A DNA stretch of 64,000 nucleotides from Paenibacillus tyrphae (GTDB lineage Bacteria; Bacillota; Bacilli; Paenibacillales; NBRC-103111): positions 186,001 to 250,000 of the forward strand of contig NZ_JNVM01000008.1 of the NCBI RefSeq assembly GCF_000722545.1, given 5' to 3'. The position numbers and the translations under genes were made by a program. Shown in pieces: positions 18,398 to 27,349 of this stretch (positions are counted from its first letter, which is position 1; each line of letters starts with the position of its first letter). Under the pieces are notes generated by a model that was not told where the DNA came from, did no database searches, and saw only the letters and a list, made by a program, of their open reading frames with translations.

Positions 18398-18733
18398 TCA
18401 AGCGTCCGTGTTTATTTTCGTCCAACGGTCCGCGTCGCGCGTCCGGAATTTGTGCATGACTTTATCATGCGCTTCCGTCAAATCGATGCCTAGCGAATTC
18501 GCAAAGCAGATGGTAATGAACAAAATGTCGCCAAGCTCAAGCTCGATGGAGTTTTCCTCCTCGGTTGCCTTCTTCGGCTTCTCTCCGTAACGATGATTGA
18601 CTTCCCGCGCCAGCTCCCCTACCTCTTCCGACATCCGGGCAAGCATCGTCAGCGGCTTGAAATACCCCTCTTTAAACTGCGATATGTATTCGTGCACCTC
18701 GCCTTGGAGGTCCTTTAACGTTTTCTCGGACAT
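18398..18733 (-). CDS. ypjD: MazG-like nucleotide pyrophosphohydrolase YpjD
   Basis: 111 residues of the MazG-like/dUTPase-fold family. The metal-binding helix signature EEVGELAREVNH (~35-46), followed by ELELGDILF (~62-70), gives the usual ExxE...ExxD arrangement. It should hydrolyse a nucleoside triphosphate to a monophosphate for pool cleaning; its physiological substrate is not known to me. It is the first gene of the ypjD-dapB-mgsA-bshB1-bshA-cca-birA unit. Confidence 0.88.
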   Translation of the reverse strand: MSEKTLKDLQGEVHEYISQFKEGYFKPLTMLARMSEEVGELAREVNHRYGEKPKKATEEENSIELELGDILFITICFANSLGIDLTEAHDKVMHKFRTRDADRWTKINTDA

Positions 18734-18941
18734 ACCGGGAGATGTTCACCCACCTTATATTCAGATGACTGACGGTTATACGAGACAACCGTATCAGTAC
18801 CATGTTAACGCAAAGTGAGGGGGAATGACAAATTTTTTTTGCTTCTTAAAACTTTTTTATTTACTTTATCATGAAAAAAAGGGCAACGCGATAACCTAAG
18901 AGAATGTTACTATAAACATCTTTTCGAATCGAGGTGGATTT

Positions 18942-19808
18942 ATGTCGGAATCCCTAAAACTACATCTGAAAAACATCGTTCCCATCATACTCGGAACGGC
19001 GATTTACGCGTTCGGACTTCATTATTTTGTGATCTCCAATGAATTGATGGAAGGCGGAGTGACCGGGGTTGCCCTGCTGCTCTCTTATATTTTCGGGTTA
19101 CCGCCGTCCTTGACGACTTTAGTTCTGAATATCCCGCTTTTTTATTTGGGATGGCGCATTTTGGGCAAAGCGTCGATGGGGTATACGGTGCTGGGCACTT
19201 TATCCGTATCGTTCTTTCTCTGGGTCATGGAGCGGCTCATTCAGGTGGGATGGTTGGTTCCGTTCCGGACGGAGCACGATTTCTTCCTGGCAACGGCCTA
19301 CGCCGGGTTTACGCTCGGTCTCGGTCTAGGCATCGTTTTCAGGTACGGGGGTACGACCGGCGGATCGGACATCCTGGCAAGAGTCGCCCATAAATTGAAG
19401 GGCTGGAGCATCGGGCAAGTGATCTTAATCATGGACGTCGTCGTCATTGGAGCCTCGCTCTTTTTTCTTCCGAAAGAGAAAATCTTATATACCTTTGTCG
19501 CCGTTTTCATCGCTTCGAAGATGATTGACATTCTTATTGAAGGGGCGTACGCCGCCAAATCGTTTATGATCATCACCGATCACGCGGATGCGGTCTCCGC
19601 GGCCATTGCGAAGGAATTGGACCGGGGTGCGACCTTGTTCCCCGCGATCGGAGCCTACTCCAAGCAGCCCAAAAATGTCGTCTACTGCGTCGTAGCCCGG
19701 AGCGAAATGAAAAGGCTTAAAGACCTCGTCCGCTCCATCGATCCCCTCGCATTTCTCATTATTACGGAGGTTCACGACGTTGTCGGTGAAGGCTTTAAGC
19801 CCAATTAA
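18942..19808 (+). CDS. ypjC: YitT-family membrane protein YpjC
   Basis: 288 residues. The N-terminal ~200 form a five- to six-segment membrane domain (DUF161/YitT) with the family element GGVTGVALLLSYIFG and a second copy-like FRYGGTTGGSDILA. The C-terminal ~80 (SFMIITDHADAV ... VVARSEMKRLKD) are a cytosolic DUF2179 domain resembling a nucleotide- or ligand-sensing fold. Function unknown. A GAGGTGG site precedes the ATG at 18942. It is one of only three plus-strand genes and converges on ypjB with just 3 nt between the stop codons. Confidence 0.85.
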   Translation: MSESLKLHLKNIVPIILGTAIYAFGLHYFVISNELMEGGVTGVALLLSYIFGLPPSLTTLVLNIPLFYLGWRILGKASMGYTVLGTLSVSFFLWVMERLIQVGWLVPFRTEHDFFLATAYAGFTLGLGLGIVFRYGGTTGGSDILARVAHKLKGWSIGQVILIMDVVVIGASLFFLPKEKILYTFVAVFIASKMIDILIEGAYAAKSFMIITDHADAVSAAIAKELDRGATLFPAIGAYSKQPKNVVYCVVARSEMKRLKDLVRSIDPLAFLIITEVHDVVGEGFKPN

Positions 19809-19811
19809 ACC

Positions 19812-20699
19812 TTATTCAGCTCCCGGCTTTTCTTGGTCAGGACGGCGGACCGGAACGAGGCCGCCGTTTTTCTTGGACAACCGCCAAGCGGCAAAGCCGA
19901 GCGATGCCAGGATGACGGAACCAAGCGTCACAATCCATAGAATCGGGTTCTGCTGCTCGGGGTAAGGCAAATAGGCAGTCGTTTCCCGTTTCAAAAATAG
20001 TTTATCCAACAGACCGCGAAGCGGAGGAACCGCATTGAGCACGTTGCGGTACAGCTCGCCTTCCCCTTGAGCTTGAAGCTTAATGAAAGTTGCAAGCGAA
20101 TCGAGCTTCTCGACGTCGGTAGGATTGCGGCTGATAAGCAAGCTCGGACGGATGAGGCCGATATGCTCCTCAAGCAATGCCGCCCCTTTTCGAACCTCAG
20201 CTCTATTTTTATCGGTAGCGGCCTTTTCAAGCAGGTTCACGTCATCGGAGAGCAGTTTGTCGTACTGCAGCCACAATGGAGTATGAGGGTGCGTCAGCGC
20301 ATCCGCTGCGAGACGAATTTTTGCGGCTGCAACCTCTCCTTCCTCCGGCTTGAAGCTTGCCGCGTTGAACACCCGTTTCGCATCCGTAACGGCTCTCGTG
20401 AGCGCGTTCATTCCTTCGATTGACGTGAGGCCTTCAAAGCGTATTTTCGGTATTTGATCGCTTAGCTGCTGAAGCGCCATCAGACTTCCCGAAACGTGTC
20501 CTTGCTTTGCTTTTTGGTACAGCTCTTCCGCCGTCCGGCCCAGCAGCTCTGTCTTCTGCACCTGCTCCGCCGAGGGCTTGGACGCCGACGTTTCTTTTGA
20601 GCTGTTCCCCTCCCCGCACCCTGTTGCAACCAGCATTAAACTGACGGACAGGGCCAGCCAAACTCCGAACCTATACCATCTTCGAACCTCTCCGGCCAT
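19812..20699 (-). CDS. ypjB: sporulation protein YpjB, membrane-anchored
   Basis: 295 residues from the ATG at 20699, which has AGGAGG 10 nt upstream; an ATG 24 nt earlier precedes that site and is less likely. A hydrophobic N-terminus ending in VATGC suggests a lipoprotein signal, and a C-terminal membrane segment (~255-275: ILWIVTLGSVILASLGFAAW) precedes a basic tail. The helical middle matches the YpjB family, whose B. subtilis member is linked to sporulation. It is followed by convergent ypjC and preceded by ypjA. Confidence 0.8.
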   Translation of the reverse strand: MAGEVRRWYRFGVWLALSVSLMLVATGCGEGNSSKETSASKPSAEQVQKTELLGRTAEELYQKAKQGHVSGSLMALQQLSDQIPKIRFEGLTSIEGMNALTRAVTDAKRVFNAASFKPEEGEVAAAKIRLAADALTHPHTPLWLQYDKLLSDDVNLLEKAATDKNRAEVRKGAALLEEHIGLIRPSLLISRNPTDVEKLDSLATFIKLQAQGEGELYRNVLNAVPPLRGLLDKLFLKRETTAYLPYPEQQNPILWIVTLGSVILASLGFAAWRLSKKNGGLVPVRRPDQEKPGAE

Positions 20700-20753
20700 T
20701 GGGACATCCCCTCCTAAGTTCATCCTATGGAGAGAAAGTGCCGATTAGACCGA

Positions 20754-21434
20754 CTATTTGGACGAGGTTCTTGCCGGCCGAAGCTCTCTAACGAGCCACA
20801 ACATCAGAGCTATAGCGACGCTAAAGACACTCAAAGCCAAAGTAAACGTGGCAATTTCAGATAAATTGTCCTCCAGAACTTTCGGCAGCCATGGATAAAC
20901 ACCCTGGCCGTAATCCATCGCATCATTCAGCAGTACCCAGCAGGCGACAAGAATGACAGATAGCCAACGGTATCGGTACAAGCGAAAGTACAAAAGCGCT
21001 TCAGCCGCCATGCCAAGATGGGAGAACACCAGCATCCAATCCTGCCACACCAGAGTATCTCCCTTATAAGCGCCGGCAAATATGATCGTAACGGCCCAAA
21101 TTCCATATTTAAACGAAGTCACGACAGCGAACGCTTCAACAAAGCTTCTCCAGCCGCTTTTCTTTGTTGGATTCAAAGCGCCGGCCGGCGATCGATAATG
21201 GTCAAGAAGCCAATAGGCTACCGCCCAAGTAAAAAACAAACTGGCGGTAGGGCTATCCGGCACAAATGGCAAATAAAGCGGTGACATTTCAACAGCCGTA
21301 TAGACCAACTGATTGCCGTACCATATATAGCCGTATATCGTCCCAAGCAGATTAATCCAGAACAAACTCCACAGCATGAACCGGCTGCTCAAAAATTCGC
21401 GCGAAAACCAGTACGACAAGCTCCTTCCCAACAA
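20754..21434 (-). CDS. ypjA: DUF1405 membrane protein YpjA
   Basis: 226 residues with about six membrane segments, including RFMLWSLFWINLLGTIYGY and a C-terminal ATFTLALSVFSVAIALMLWL. It belongs to the DUF1405 family (YpjA) and has no recognisable catalytic motif. It lies between the qcr operon terminator and ypjB, in the same order as in B. subtilis. Its role is unknown. Confidence 0.82.
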   Translation of the reverse strand: MLGRSLSYWFSREFLSSRFMLWSLFWINLLGTIYGYIWYGNQLVYTAVEMSPLYLPFVPDSPTASLFFTWAVAYWLLDHYRSPAGALNPTKKSGWRSFVEAFAVVTSFKYGIWAVTIIFAGAYKGDTLVWQDWMLVFSHLGMAAEALLYFRLYRYRWLSVILVACWVLLNDAMDYGQGVYPWLPKVLEDNLSEIATFTLALSVFSVAIALMLWLVRELRPARTSSK

Positions 21435-21493
21435 AACGGTTCCCTCCAGCTCCTTATGTGTTTAACCCCGCCGAACCTTAGCTTCCATGATCT

Positions 21494-21526
21494 TAAAAAA
21501 ACCTGACCGCGCTTAACGGTCAGGTT
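21494..21526 (-). terminator. intrinsic terminator of the qcr operon
   Basis: Perfect 10-bp stem AACCTGACCG / CGGTCAGGTT with a 7-nt loop, then seven T on the minus strand, immediately after qcrC. Confidence 0.9.
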
Positions 21527-21534
21527 CGGTTGGT

Positions 21535-22431
21535 TTATTTGCTTGCTTTTTGCTTGGAGAGCCAATCGGCCAGCTTGTCGATGTCAGCTTCCGTCAAACC
21601 TTTTGAGATGTTCGCATCATATTGGGCCGGCATGCTGCCTTGGCCTTTCTTGATGATGCCGAGAATCTCATCCTTCGAATGCTTGTCGCCGACTCCGCGA
21701 AGCGCCGGAATTTTGGCGGAAGGCATTCCTTTTAGTTCGCCGCCGTGGCAAGAAAGACAAGTGGATTTTTGGTAAATCGCTGCCGCCGGGTCATCCGGAG
21801 CGACGATTGCCGCAGCTTGCGCAGCCGGTTTCTTGGCTCCGCCACCGCCTTCTCCGCCAGCTTTCCCCTTGTTGGCGTGCATTTCCTCTTCCCGCTTGAT
21901 ATGCTCGGGAATAACGTTCTTCTCTTTCAGCTCCAGCTGGTAGTGATGCCAGGACGTATACGTCAGATATGTAACCGCAGTCAAGCTCAAGAACATCAGA
22001 GCGGAAGCGATTGGACGTTTATAAAAACGTCTTTCTTTTCCTGTGTCCAAGAACGGCGCCAGCAACAGCCCGCCGAAGAGGATACCTGGAACGCCAACCG
22101 TACCAAGAACCACAAAATGGTTCGAAGTGTACGGGTATTTCAGCAGCTGGTACATAAACAAGAAGTACCAGTCCGGCATCGGGATAAATTGCGTGTTCGT
22201 CGGATCAGCAGGATAACCGAGCGGAGCCGCTTCGGACATAACCAAAGTCAGAATCCCGACCAGAACGACAACGCCGACCATCCATTCTTTTAATAGAAAG
22301 TTCGGAATAAATACTTCCGATTTTCCGGGATAAGCGGAATAATCTTGGGGAATCATCCGTGATGACTTGGCACGTACGCGCGAATCCCCGACGTAAACGA
22401 TTTTTTCATCAGTTTTATGACCGTGAGCCAC
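21535..22431 (-). CDS. qcrC: QcrC: menaquinol-cytochrome c reductase cytochrome b/c subunit
   Basis: 298 residues: a subunit-IV-like membrane part with about three helices (~50-180), an Ala/Gly/Lys-rich linker (~185-205), and a C-terminal cytochrome c domain with the haem motif CLSCH (~227-231) and a later Met ligand in GSMPAQYD. It transfers electrons from the bc complex to cytochrome c oxidase in menaquinone-based respiration. It is the last gene of qcrABC and ends at a strong terminator. Confidence 0.94.
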   Translation of the reverse strand: MAHGHKTDEKIVYVGDSRVRAKSSRMIPQDYSAYPGKSEVFIPNFLLKEWMVGVVVLVGILTLVMSEAAPLGYPADPTNTQFIPMPDWYFLFMYQLLKYPYTSNHFVVLGTVGVPGILFGGLLLAPFLDTGKERRFYKRPIASALMFLSLTAVTYLTYTSWHHYQLELKEKNVIPEHIKREEEMHANKGKAGGEGGGGAKKPAAQAAAIVAPDDPAAAIYQKSTCLSCHGGELKGMPSAKIPALRGVGDKHSKDEILGIIKKGQGSMPAQYDANISKGLTEADIDKLADWLSKQKASK

Positions 22432-22488
22432 GATTCGCCCTCCTTCTCATTTTCTCATGAATACCGGCTCAGCAGGCCTCACCGGTTC

Positions 22489-23160
22489 TTACAGCGGACC
22501 GGAAATCCCTTGCTTGCGGATCATGAAGAAGTGTCCGGCGAGCAGGGCAAGCAAAGCTCCCGGCAGGAAGAACACGTGCAGAGCAAAGAATCTGGTCAGC
22601 GTCTGAGCGCCTACGATCTCGCCGCCCTGCAGAAGCGTCTTGGCATACGGACCGATGAACGGCGCCGACTCAACGATCTTGAGCGTAACGCTTGTTGCGA
22701 AATAGGATTTGTTATCCCAAGGCAACAGGTAACCCGTCAAACCGAGTCCCAACATGACGAAGAAGATGAGCATACCTACAACCCAGTTCATCTCGCGAGG
22801 CGCCTTGTAAGAACCCGTAAAGAAAACGCGGAGCGTATGTAAGAACATCATCACGATAACTAAGCTGGCTCCCCAGTGATGCATGCCGCGGACAATAACG
22901 CCAAAAGCCACTTTATGCTGCAGGTAATCGACGCTCGCATAGGCATTGATAATATCCGGCACGTAATACATGGTAAGAAACATACCGGACAAGATTTGTA
23001 TAACTGTGATAAAGAATGTCAACCCGCCAAAGCAATAGACGAATGCGGAGAAGTGGTGCGCCGGGTTTACGTGCTCCGGTACCTCATGGTCCGCTACGTC
23101 CCTCCACATCGGCGTGATATCCAGACGTTCATCAATCCAGTTATAGACACTTTTAAACAT
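22489..23160 (-). CDS. qcrB: QcrB: cytochrome b6-type subunit
   Basis: 223 residues, a b6-sized cytochrome b with four membrane helices. Haem-ligand histidines are seen in GMHHWGAS (~93-100) and FALHVFFLPG (~195-204), with partners in the NPAHHFSAF region. A cysteine in VYCFGGLTFF is consistent with the covalently held extra haem of this subgroup. It is the quinone-oxidising core of the menaquinol:cytochrome c reductase, encoded between qcrA and qcrC. Confidence 0.95.
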   Translation of the reverse strand: MFKSVYNWIDERLDITPMWRDVADHEVPEHVNPAHHFSAFVYCFGGLTFFITVIQILSGMFLTMYYVPDIINAYASVDYLQHKVAFGVIVRGMHHWGASLVIVMMFLHTLRVFFTGSYKAPREMNWVVGMLIFFVMLGLGLTGYLLPWDNKSYFATSVTLKIVESAPFIGPYAKTLLQGGEIVGAQTLTRFFALHVFFLPGALLALLAGHFFMIRKQGISGPL

Positions 23161-23179
23161 CTGATGTTACGCCTCCTTA

Positions 23180-23725
23180 TTACACCCGTTTGTTCGGACC
23201 GAGCTGGCCCAGGTACACAAAGCCCTGTTCGATCTTCACTTGGTATTCGTCGAGCGGCAGCGGTGCGACGGCCAAGTTTTTGCCGTCCGCGGTATAGTGG
23301 GCGCCGTGGCAAGGACAGTAATATTGGTCCTTATACTCCGGGCTGCCGTTCCAGTTGACCGTACAGCCAAGGTGCTTACACGTCGGATTGAGCGCGAAGA
23401 CTTTGCCGTCCTTCCCTTTGGAAATCCACGCCTCAAGCTCCGGTTCGCTTTCGTACCAGCCGTCTACTTGATGTACTTTAAATTTAAAGGATTTCGGCTC
23501 GTTCGTTACCTTCGATTCTTCTACAACCTTAACCCATTGAGCCTGAGCTTTAGGCTGAAGAACCGGATCCACCGCAAACCGAATCATCGGAACCAGCATC
23601 CCGGCACCCATGAAAGCTCCAGCTCCGCCAAGGGTGTAGTTAAGAAACTGGCGTCTGGACATTTCACGACGCGCCACCGGCTTCTCACCGTGATGCTGCG
23701 ACTCTTGATTCGAGTGATCGTTCAT
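23180..23725 (-). CDS. qcrA: QcrA: Rieske iron-sulfur subunit
   Basis: 181 residues. The Rieske [2Fe-2S] ligands are CKHLGC and CPCHGAHY (~125-155). A twin-arginine-like RRQFL precedes an N-terminal membrane segment (~30-50), typical for export of folded Rieske proteins through Tat. It is the first gene of qcrABC and passes electrons from menaquinol to cytochrome c. A sigma-A promoter (23800-23828) lies upstream. Confidence 0.95.
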   Translation of the reverse strand: MNDHSNQESQHHGEKPVARREMSRRQFLNYTLGGAGAFMGAGMLVPMIRFAVDPVLQPKAQAQWVKVVEESKVTNEPKSFKFKVHQVDGWYESEPELEAWISKGKDGKVFALNPTCKHLGCTVNWNGSPEYKDQYYCPCHGAHYTADGKNLAVAPLPLDEYQVKIEQGFVYLGQLGPNKRV

Positions 23726-23799
23726 TTTCGTTCTACCCCCTTTTGCAACATATATCAGTCGTTCGACATAACTTTACACCAGATACTAGGACATAACTA

Positions 23800-23828
23800 A
23801 TAATAGCTTACGTCTCTGGGTGCGTCAA
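23800..23828 (-). promoter_or_regulatory. sigma-A promoter of qcrABC
   Basis: TTGACG (23823-23828), 17-nt spacer, TATTAT (23800-23805) on the minus strand, ~75 nt before the qcrA start. The rest of the 249-nt gap to ypiF shows no gene. Confidence 0.7.
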
Positions 23829-23974
23829 GAATGCAGACAGGCCATTCCGGCGTGTAATTCTGGCCGCTGATCACAGTGTTAACGAAATTGTCACAACTGC
23901 CGGAACACCCTGAAAACGAGGGCTCTTGCATAGAATTTGCATAGTTCCCACAGATCATACATGCTTCACAACGT

Positions 23975-24418
23975 TTACCTTCCGGCCCACAAAGCCGTTA
24001 CCTCTTCGGCAGCCCGTCTCTTCGCGTCCGAGGCGGATTGGCGCAGCTCATCCGGTGTAAATCGAAGCAAAAGATCCGCTTTTCCTCCCAGCTCTTCCGG
24101 GTTTAGAACAAGCTCTTCCTCCGATTTGGCCGTCACGATCACCACATACCGGAAACCGGCTTCCTTCAGTCTGAGACAGGTTTCTCCAAGGAACGTCTCT
24201 AACGAGCCCGACGGAATGAAGTGAATGGCCGGGTAGGTAACGGTCCGGCCTTTAAACGGAATCTCTAATAAATCGAGCGCGTCCCGCAGCCGCTCGAGCT
24301 CGTTTGCCGCCTGCCACGGCGCTTCCGTTCCCCGGAGTCCGGTTACCGGCAGCAGGCACGTGTCCAAGTAAGGACGAAGCTCCTCCCACTGCGTTTCTTG
24401 AATTTCGCTGAATTTCAT
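23975..24418 (-). CDS. ypiF: DUF2487 protein YpiF
   Basis: 147 residues from the ATG at 24418, preceded by GAAAGG 8 nt upstream; a GTG three codons earlier is less likely. It belongs to the DUF2487 (YpiF) family, found next to qcrABC in Bacillus. It is soluble and mixed alpha/beta, with repeated VTG-AIHF segments and no recognised active site. A link with respiration is suggested only by this conserved neighbourhood. Confidence 0.8.
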   Translation of the reverse strand: MKFSEIQETQWEELRPYLDTCLLPVTGLRGTEAPWQAANELERLRDALDLLEIPFKGRTVTYPAIHFIPSGSLETFLGETCLRLKEAGFRYVVIVTAKSEEELVLNPEELGGKADLLLRFTPDELRQSASDAKRRAAEEVTALWAGR

Positions 24419-24456
24419 ATGTATCACCTTCTTTCCTAATCTTTACTTTAACATAG

Positions 24457-24491
24457 AAAAAAGACATATGAACGAGCTTCATATGTCTTTT
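24457..24491. terminator. intrinsic terminator between the IDEAL gene and ypiF
   Basis: Perfect 14-bp inverted repeat AAAAGACATATGAA ... TTCATATGTCTTTT with a 5-nt loop. T-rich tracts on both sides; on the minus strand it follows the IDEAL-domain gene. Confidence 0.85.
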
Positions 24492-24533
24492 CGCAAAAAT
24501 GACACGTTTGTGTTCCGGACTGCCTTGAAATCG

Positions 24534-24725
24534 TCATTTCCCCAGAGAGCGCAGCGTATTGAGTTCGGTCGTTAGGGCAATGAAGGATTGTTCGTCTCCC
24601 TTGGCCAGAGCTTGATCGATCTCTTTATATAGAACCTGCTCTTTGTAGTTACGCAGCGCTTCATCAAGCAACATTTCAGCAAACAAACTCAGCATCATTT
24701 CGTTCGTCACATTCATTTTGCCCAT
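24534..24725 (-). CDS. small IDEAL-domain protein
   Basis: 63 residues, consisting almost wholly of an IDEAL domain: LLDEALRNYKEQVLYKEIDQ followed by ALAKGDEQSFIALTTEL. This motif is found in small Bacillota proteins such as YpiB and is thought to mediate protein contacts. The ATG at 24725 has GGAGGT 8 nt upstream. It sits where ypiB lies in B. subtilis but lacks the larger N-terminal part of YpiB. Specific role unknown. Confidence 0.82.
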   Translation of the reverse strand: MGKMNVTNEMMLSLFAEMLLDEALRNYKEQVLYKEIDQALAKGDEQSFIALTTELNTLRSLGK

Positions 24726-24779
24726 GAGAACCTACCTCCAAACCGGGTCATGATTATTTCGATTCATTCCAGCATTCCC

Positions 24780-25295
24780 TTACGTCCGTTCCTTCCGATA
24801 TTCCTCGCCCTTTAAGCAGTAGCTTTCCATTGTCCGTTTCATTCGTGCAAGGTCCGACTCCTTCAGCTCGCGCACCACTTTAGCCGGGGATCCGAGCGAC
24901 AGGGTAAACGGGGGGATCGTTTTGTTTTCGGTCACGAGTGAACCCGCTCCTATTAAAGCATATTCACCGATCACGGCGCCGTTAAGTACAATCGCCCCCA
25001 TGCCGATTAATGTGCCTTTGCCTACTCGACACCCGTGAATAATCGCGCCATGTCCGACGGAAACCTCATCTTCGATGATGAGCGGCTGGTCCGTATTGAC
25101 GTGACCGATGCATCCGTCTTGAATGTTGCTCCTTTTTCCGATTCGGATCGGGGCCAGGTCGCCGCGTAGTACCGTATTGTACCAGATCGTTGCGCCCTCG
25201 CCGATTTCCACGTCGCCAATGATCTGCACGCCCGGTGCGAGAAAAGCGGTAGGATGAACCGTAGGGGTAATGCCGTTATAGCTGTGAAGCATCAT
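24780..25295 (-). CDS. gamma-type carbonic anhydrase family protein
   Basis: 171 residues from the ATG at 25295 (AAGGAG 8 nt upstream). It is a left-handed beta-helix of hexapeptide repeats (IIGDVEIGEGATIW, VLRGDLAPIRIG). The three zinc histidines of gamma carbonic anhydrases are present in IGHVN and VGHGAIIHGC (~65-95). It probably hydrates CO2, though many family members (YrdA/CaiE/PaaY type) have no proven activity. It stands as a single gene between an IDEAL gene and a large unknown gene. Confidence 0.88.
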   Translation of the reverse strand: MMLHSYNGITPTVHPTAFLAPGVQIIGDVEIGEGATIWYNTVLRGDLAPIRIGKRSNIQDGCIGHVNTDQPLIIEDEVSVGHGAIIHGCRVGKGTLIGMGAIVLNGAVIGEYALIGAGSLVTENKTIPPFTLSLGSPAKVVRELKESDLARMKRTMESYCLKGEEYRKERT

Positions 25296-25379
25296 TATCG
25301 CCACTCCTTTAGAAGCCTGAGCATCCGTTCTTGAAGAGACGGATCAGGCGGGTTAAATGGAGTGATTGTAGCAAGGGGA

Positions 25380-26507
25380 TTACCGGTTGTCAATTGGCAG
25401 CACAATATTCTCTTCATCCGGCACATAGGTGCCCTCGATAATACTGCTGCCGAGCTTCGTCACCTGGATGACACGGCCGTACCGTTCTTCTTCTCCGATC
25501 CGCAGCAGTCCCAGATGCATCATCATTTGGACGATACGCTGCTCCAGGATGGAATCGGACGTATCGTAATAAAATGGACGGATCAGCGGTACGAGCGTCC
25601 GTTTCACGGAATCGAACGTCACCCAGCCTTTGCACAAACGGTTCAACCATTGAGCGATCGATTGCAGGTGAGGAACGGGGCCTTTATAAAGCCTTAACCA
25701 GAAACGGTACACCTGAACCGGGTCTTCCTTCCCCCCTTCGTTAACCCGGGCCAGCCCTTGTTCCGTCAGCGCAAGCACCTGATGATGCTCAGTGACGAGA
25801 TCGTTATAGTAGCAATAGTCGTAGATGAAGGAGAAGCGGTTCGGATATTCGCGGAACATCCGTCCGTAGCCGAAACGCCAAGCCGTCTTCCCTACCGGCT
25901 CCTCCCGTACGGCCAGCCGTTCCAGCACCTGCTGAAGACTCCTTTTGTACATCGCGTTATCGCTCGTCAGCATGACTTCCTGATCGCGGAGAAAGAGCAG
26001 AAAGTTCGCGATATCGTCCAGGATCAGCTTTTGCTCGTCCCGGTAGACCGGAGGCTCTTCGGCAGCATCCAGTTGCTGCTCGAATCGCTTGGTCAGGGCG
26101 GTAACAAACCGGCGCTTCAGATCCGCAGGCACTTGAAACAAATATTTCGTCTGCTGCGAATGGCCGTTAAACAGCCAGCCCAGCTGTTTGAAACGGGTAA
26201 TCGTATCGCGCGGATTCCAAGCCACATCCGTTTCTTCTTTCTCGAACCGGCTTTGCTGTGCTCGGGCGACCAACTCCTCCAGACTGAACGATCCCCGCTG
26301 GTCGAACAGCAGCGAGTTAAGAAACCGGATATCCTGGGTGGACAACGCGCCGATCTGACTGTCGAAAATGTCCCTTCGTCCTACGGTTGACAAAATCGAT
26401 TGAATCAGCTCGTTCTTCGAATGCCCATTGCACTCGCAGTTATAAGTACCTGCAATACGGCTCAACTGGTGAATGTCGGCATAGCTTAACATGTCGGCTA
26501 AATTCAT
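25380..26507 (-). CDS. conserved-looking protein of unknown function, winged-helix-like
   Basis: 375 residues, soluble, with no signal peptide and no catalytic motif that I recognise. The N-terminus (LADMLSYADIHQLSRIAGTYNCECNG, residues ~3-28) looks like a SAP/Rho-type small helical domain. Two later stretches (~100-118 and ~330-365, DSILEQRIVQMMMHLGLL then RVIQVTKLGSSII) look like winged-helix units, as in helicase-associated XPB/Ssl2 N-terminal domains. A nucleic-acid role is therefore a weak inference. It is flanked by the carbonic anhydrase gene and a strong terminator. Confidence 0.7.
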   Translation of the reverse strand: MNLADMLSYADIHQLSRIAGTYNCECNGHSKNELIQSILSTVGRRDIFDSQIGALSTQDIRFLNSLLFDQRGSFSLEELVARAQQSRFEKEETDVAWNPRDTITRFKQLGWLFNGHSQQTKYLFQVPADLKRRFVTALTKRFEQQLDAAEEPPVYRDEQKLILDDIANFLLFLRDQEVMLTSDNAMYKRSLQQVLERLAVREEPVGKTAWRFGYGRMFREYPNRFSFIYDYCYYNDLVTEHHQVLALTEQGLARVNEGGKEDPVQVYRFWLRLYKGPVPHLQSIAQWLNRLCKGWVTFDSVKRTLVPLIRPFYYDTSDSILEQRIVQMMMHLGLLRIGEEERYGRVIQVTKLGSSIIEGTYVPDEENIVLPIDNR

Positions 26508-26612
26508 CCGTTCGTCCCTCCAGAACTTCCCTCCAAGGCTTTCTTAGTACCCAGTATGGGAAAATGTTCTAGATTTAAACGCGGTCGTTTAAAAGTTTAT
26601 TTTCATCCCATA

Positions 26613-26668
26613 TAAAAAAAGCGGCTTTGCACGCACTTCTAAAAATAGAAATGTGTGCAAAGCCGCTT
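26613..26668 (-). terminator. intrinsic terminator after the histidine phosphatase gene
   Basis: Perfect 14-bp stem AAGCGGCTTTGCAC / GTGCAAAGCCGCTT with a 22-nt loop, followed on the minus strand by seven T. Confidence 0.9.
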
Positions 26669-26692
26669 CATTTCGGCTAAATATGATACCCG

Positions 26693-27283
26693 TCAAGCCC
26701 CTTGCCCAAGCTCAGCAAGATGAACAGTACAGTTCAGCAGACGGCAATGCCAGCCGTCCGGCGTCCGCTCCATGATCGTGAGCGACGTATTGCTCAGATG
26801 CTCTTCAATCTTTTTTCCGATGAACTGAGCCAGCACCGGTGCGATGTATCCGCCATGGCTGACCAGCAAGATTCGTTTGCCCTGATGCTCGCGGTCCACA
26901 TCGACGAGAAAGGACGCCCAGCGCGCCAGCAGCTTCTCATCGCTCTCCACGCCGAGATCCAGGTCTCTCCACCCCTCGCCCCAGCGGTCAATGCGTTCCT
27001 GCAGTGTGGTTCCTTCCAGCTCGCCGAACGCACGCTCCCTCAGTCTGGCATCCAATCCAAGAAGCGGAGCTCCGGTAAGGCGGGATATCGTAAGAGCCGT
27101 TTCCTTAGCCCGAAGCAGGTCGCTGGCGATGATGCCGTCCCATGCCTCTCCCGCAAGCCGCTTTGCCAGCAATTCGGCCTGTACCCGGCCTACTTCAGCC
27201 AAGGGCGTGTCCATCTGCCCCTGCATGCGTCCCGCCAAATTCCATTCCGTTGTCCCGTGACGTATAAACCCCAGCGTTAACAT
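26693..27283 (-). CDS. histidine phosphatase family protein (phosphoglycerate mutase-like)
   Basis: 196 residues. The phosphohistidine motif FIRHGTTEWN is at ~6-15, with conserved Arg in LRERAFGELEG and the second catalytic His in VSHGGYIAP (~145-153). It is a cofactor-independent-looking phosphatase of the CobC/GpmB branch; the substrate cannot be told from sequence. It lies between the anti-sigma factor gene and a strong terminator, possibly as the last gene of that unit. Confidence 0.88.
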   Translation of the reverse strand: MLTLGFIRHGTTEWNLAGRMQGQMDTPLAEVGRVQAELLAKRLAGEAWDGIIASDLLRAKETALTISRLTGAPLLGLDARLRERAFGELEGTTLQERIDRWGEGWRDLDLGVESDEKLLARWASFLVDVDREHQGKRILLVSHGGYIAPVLAQFIGKKIEEHLSNTSLTIMERTPDGWHCRLLNCTVHLAELGQGA

Positions 27284-27349
27284 TCGTTCGCCGACTCTCC
27301 TTTTCTGTCTGATGCAAAAGATAAAAGCCCCGGAAACGGGGCCTTCTCG

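Noticed and set aside
23860..23900. Possible Rex operator (TTGTGA near TTAACA) upstream of qcrA
   Set aside because: Only one half-site fits; the other matches three of six bases.
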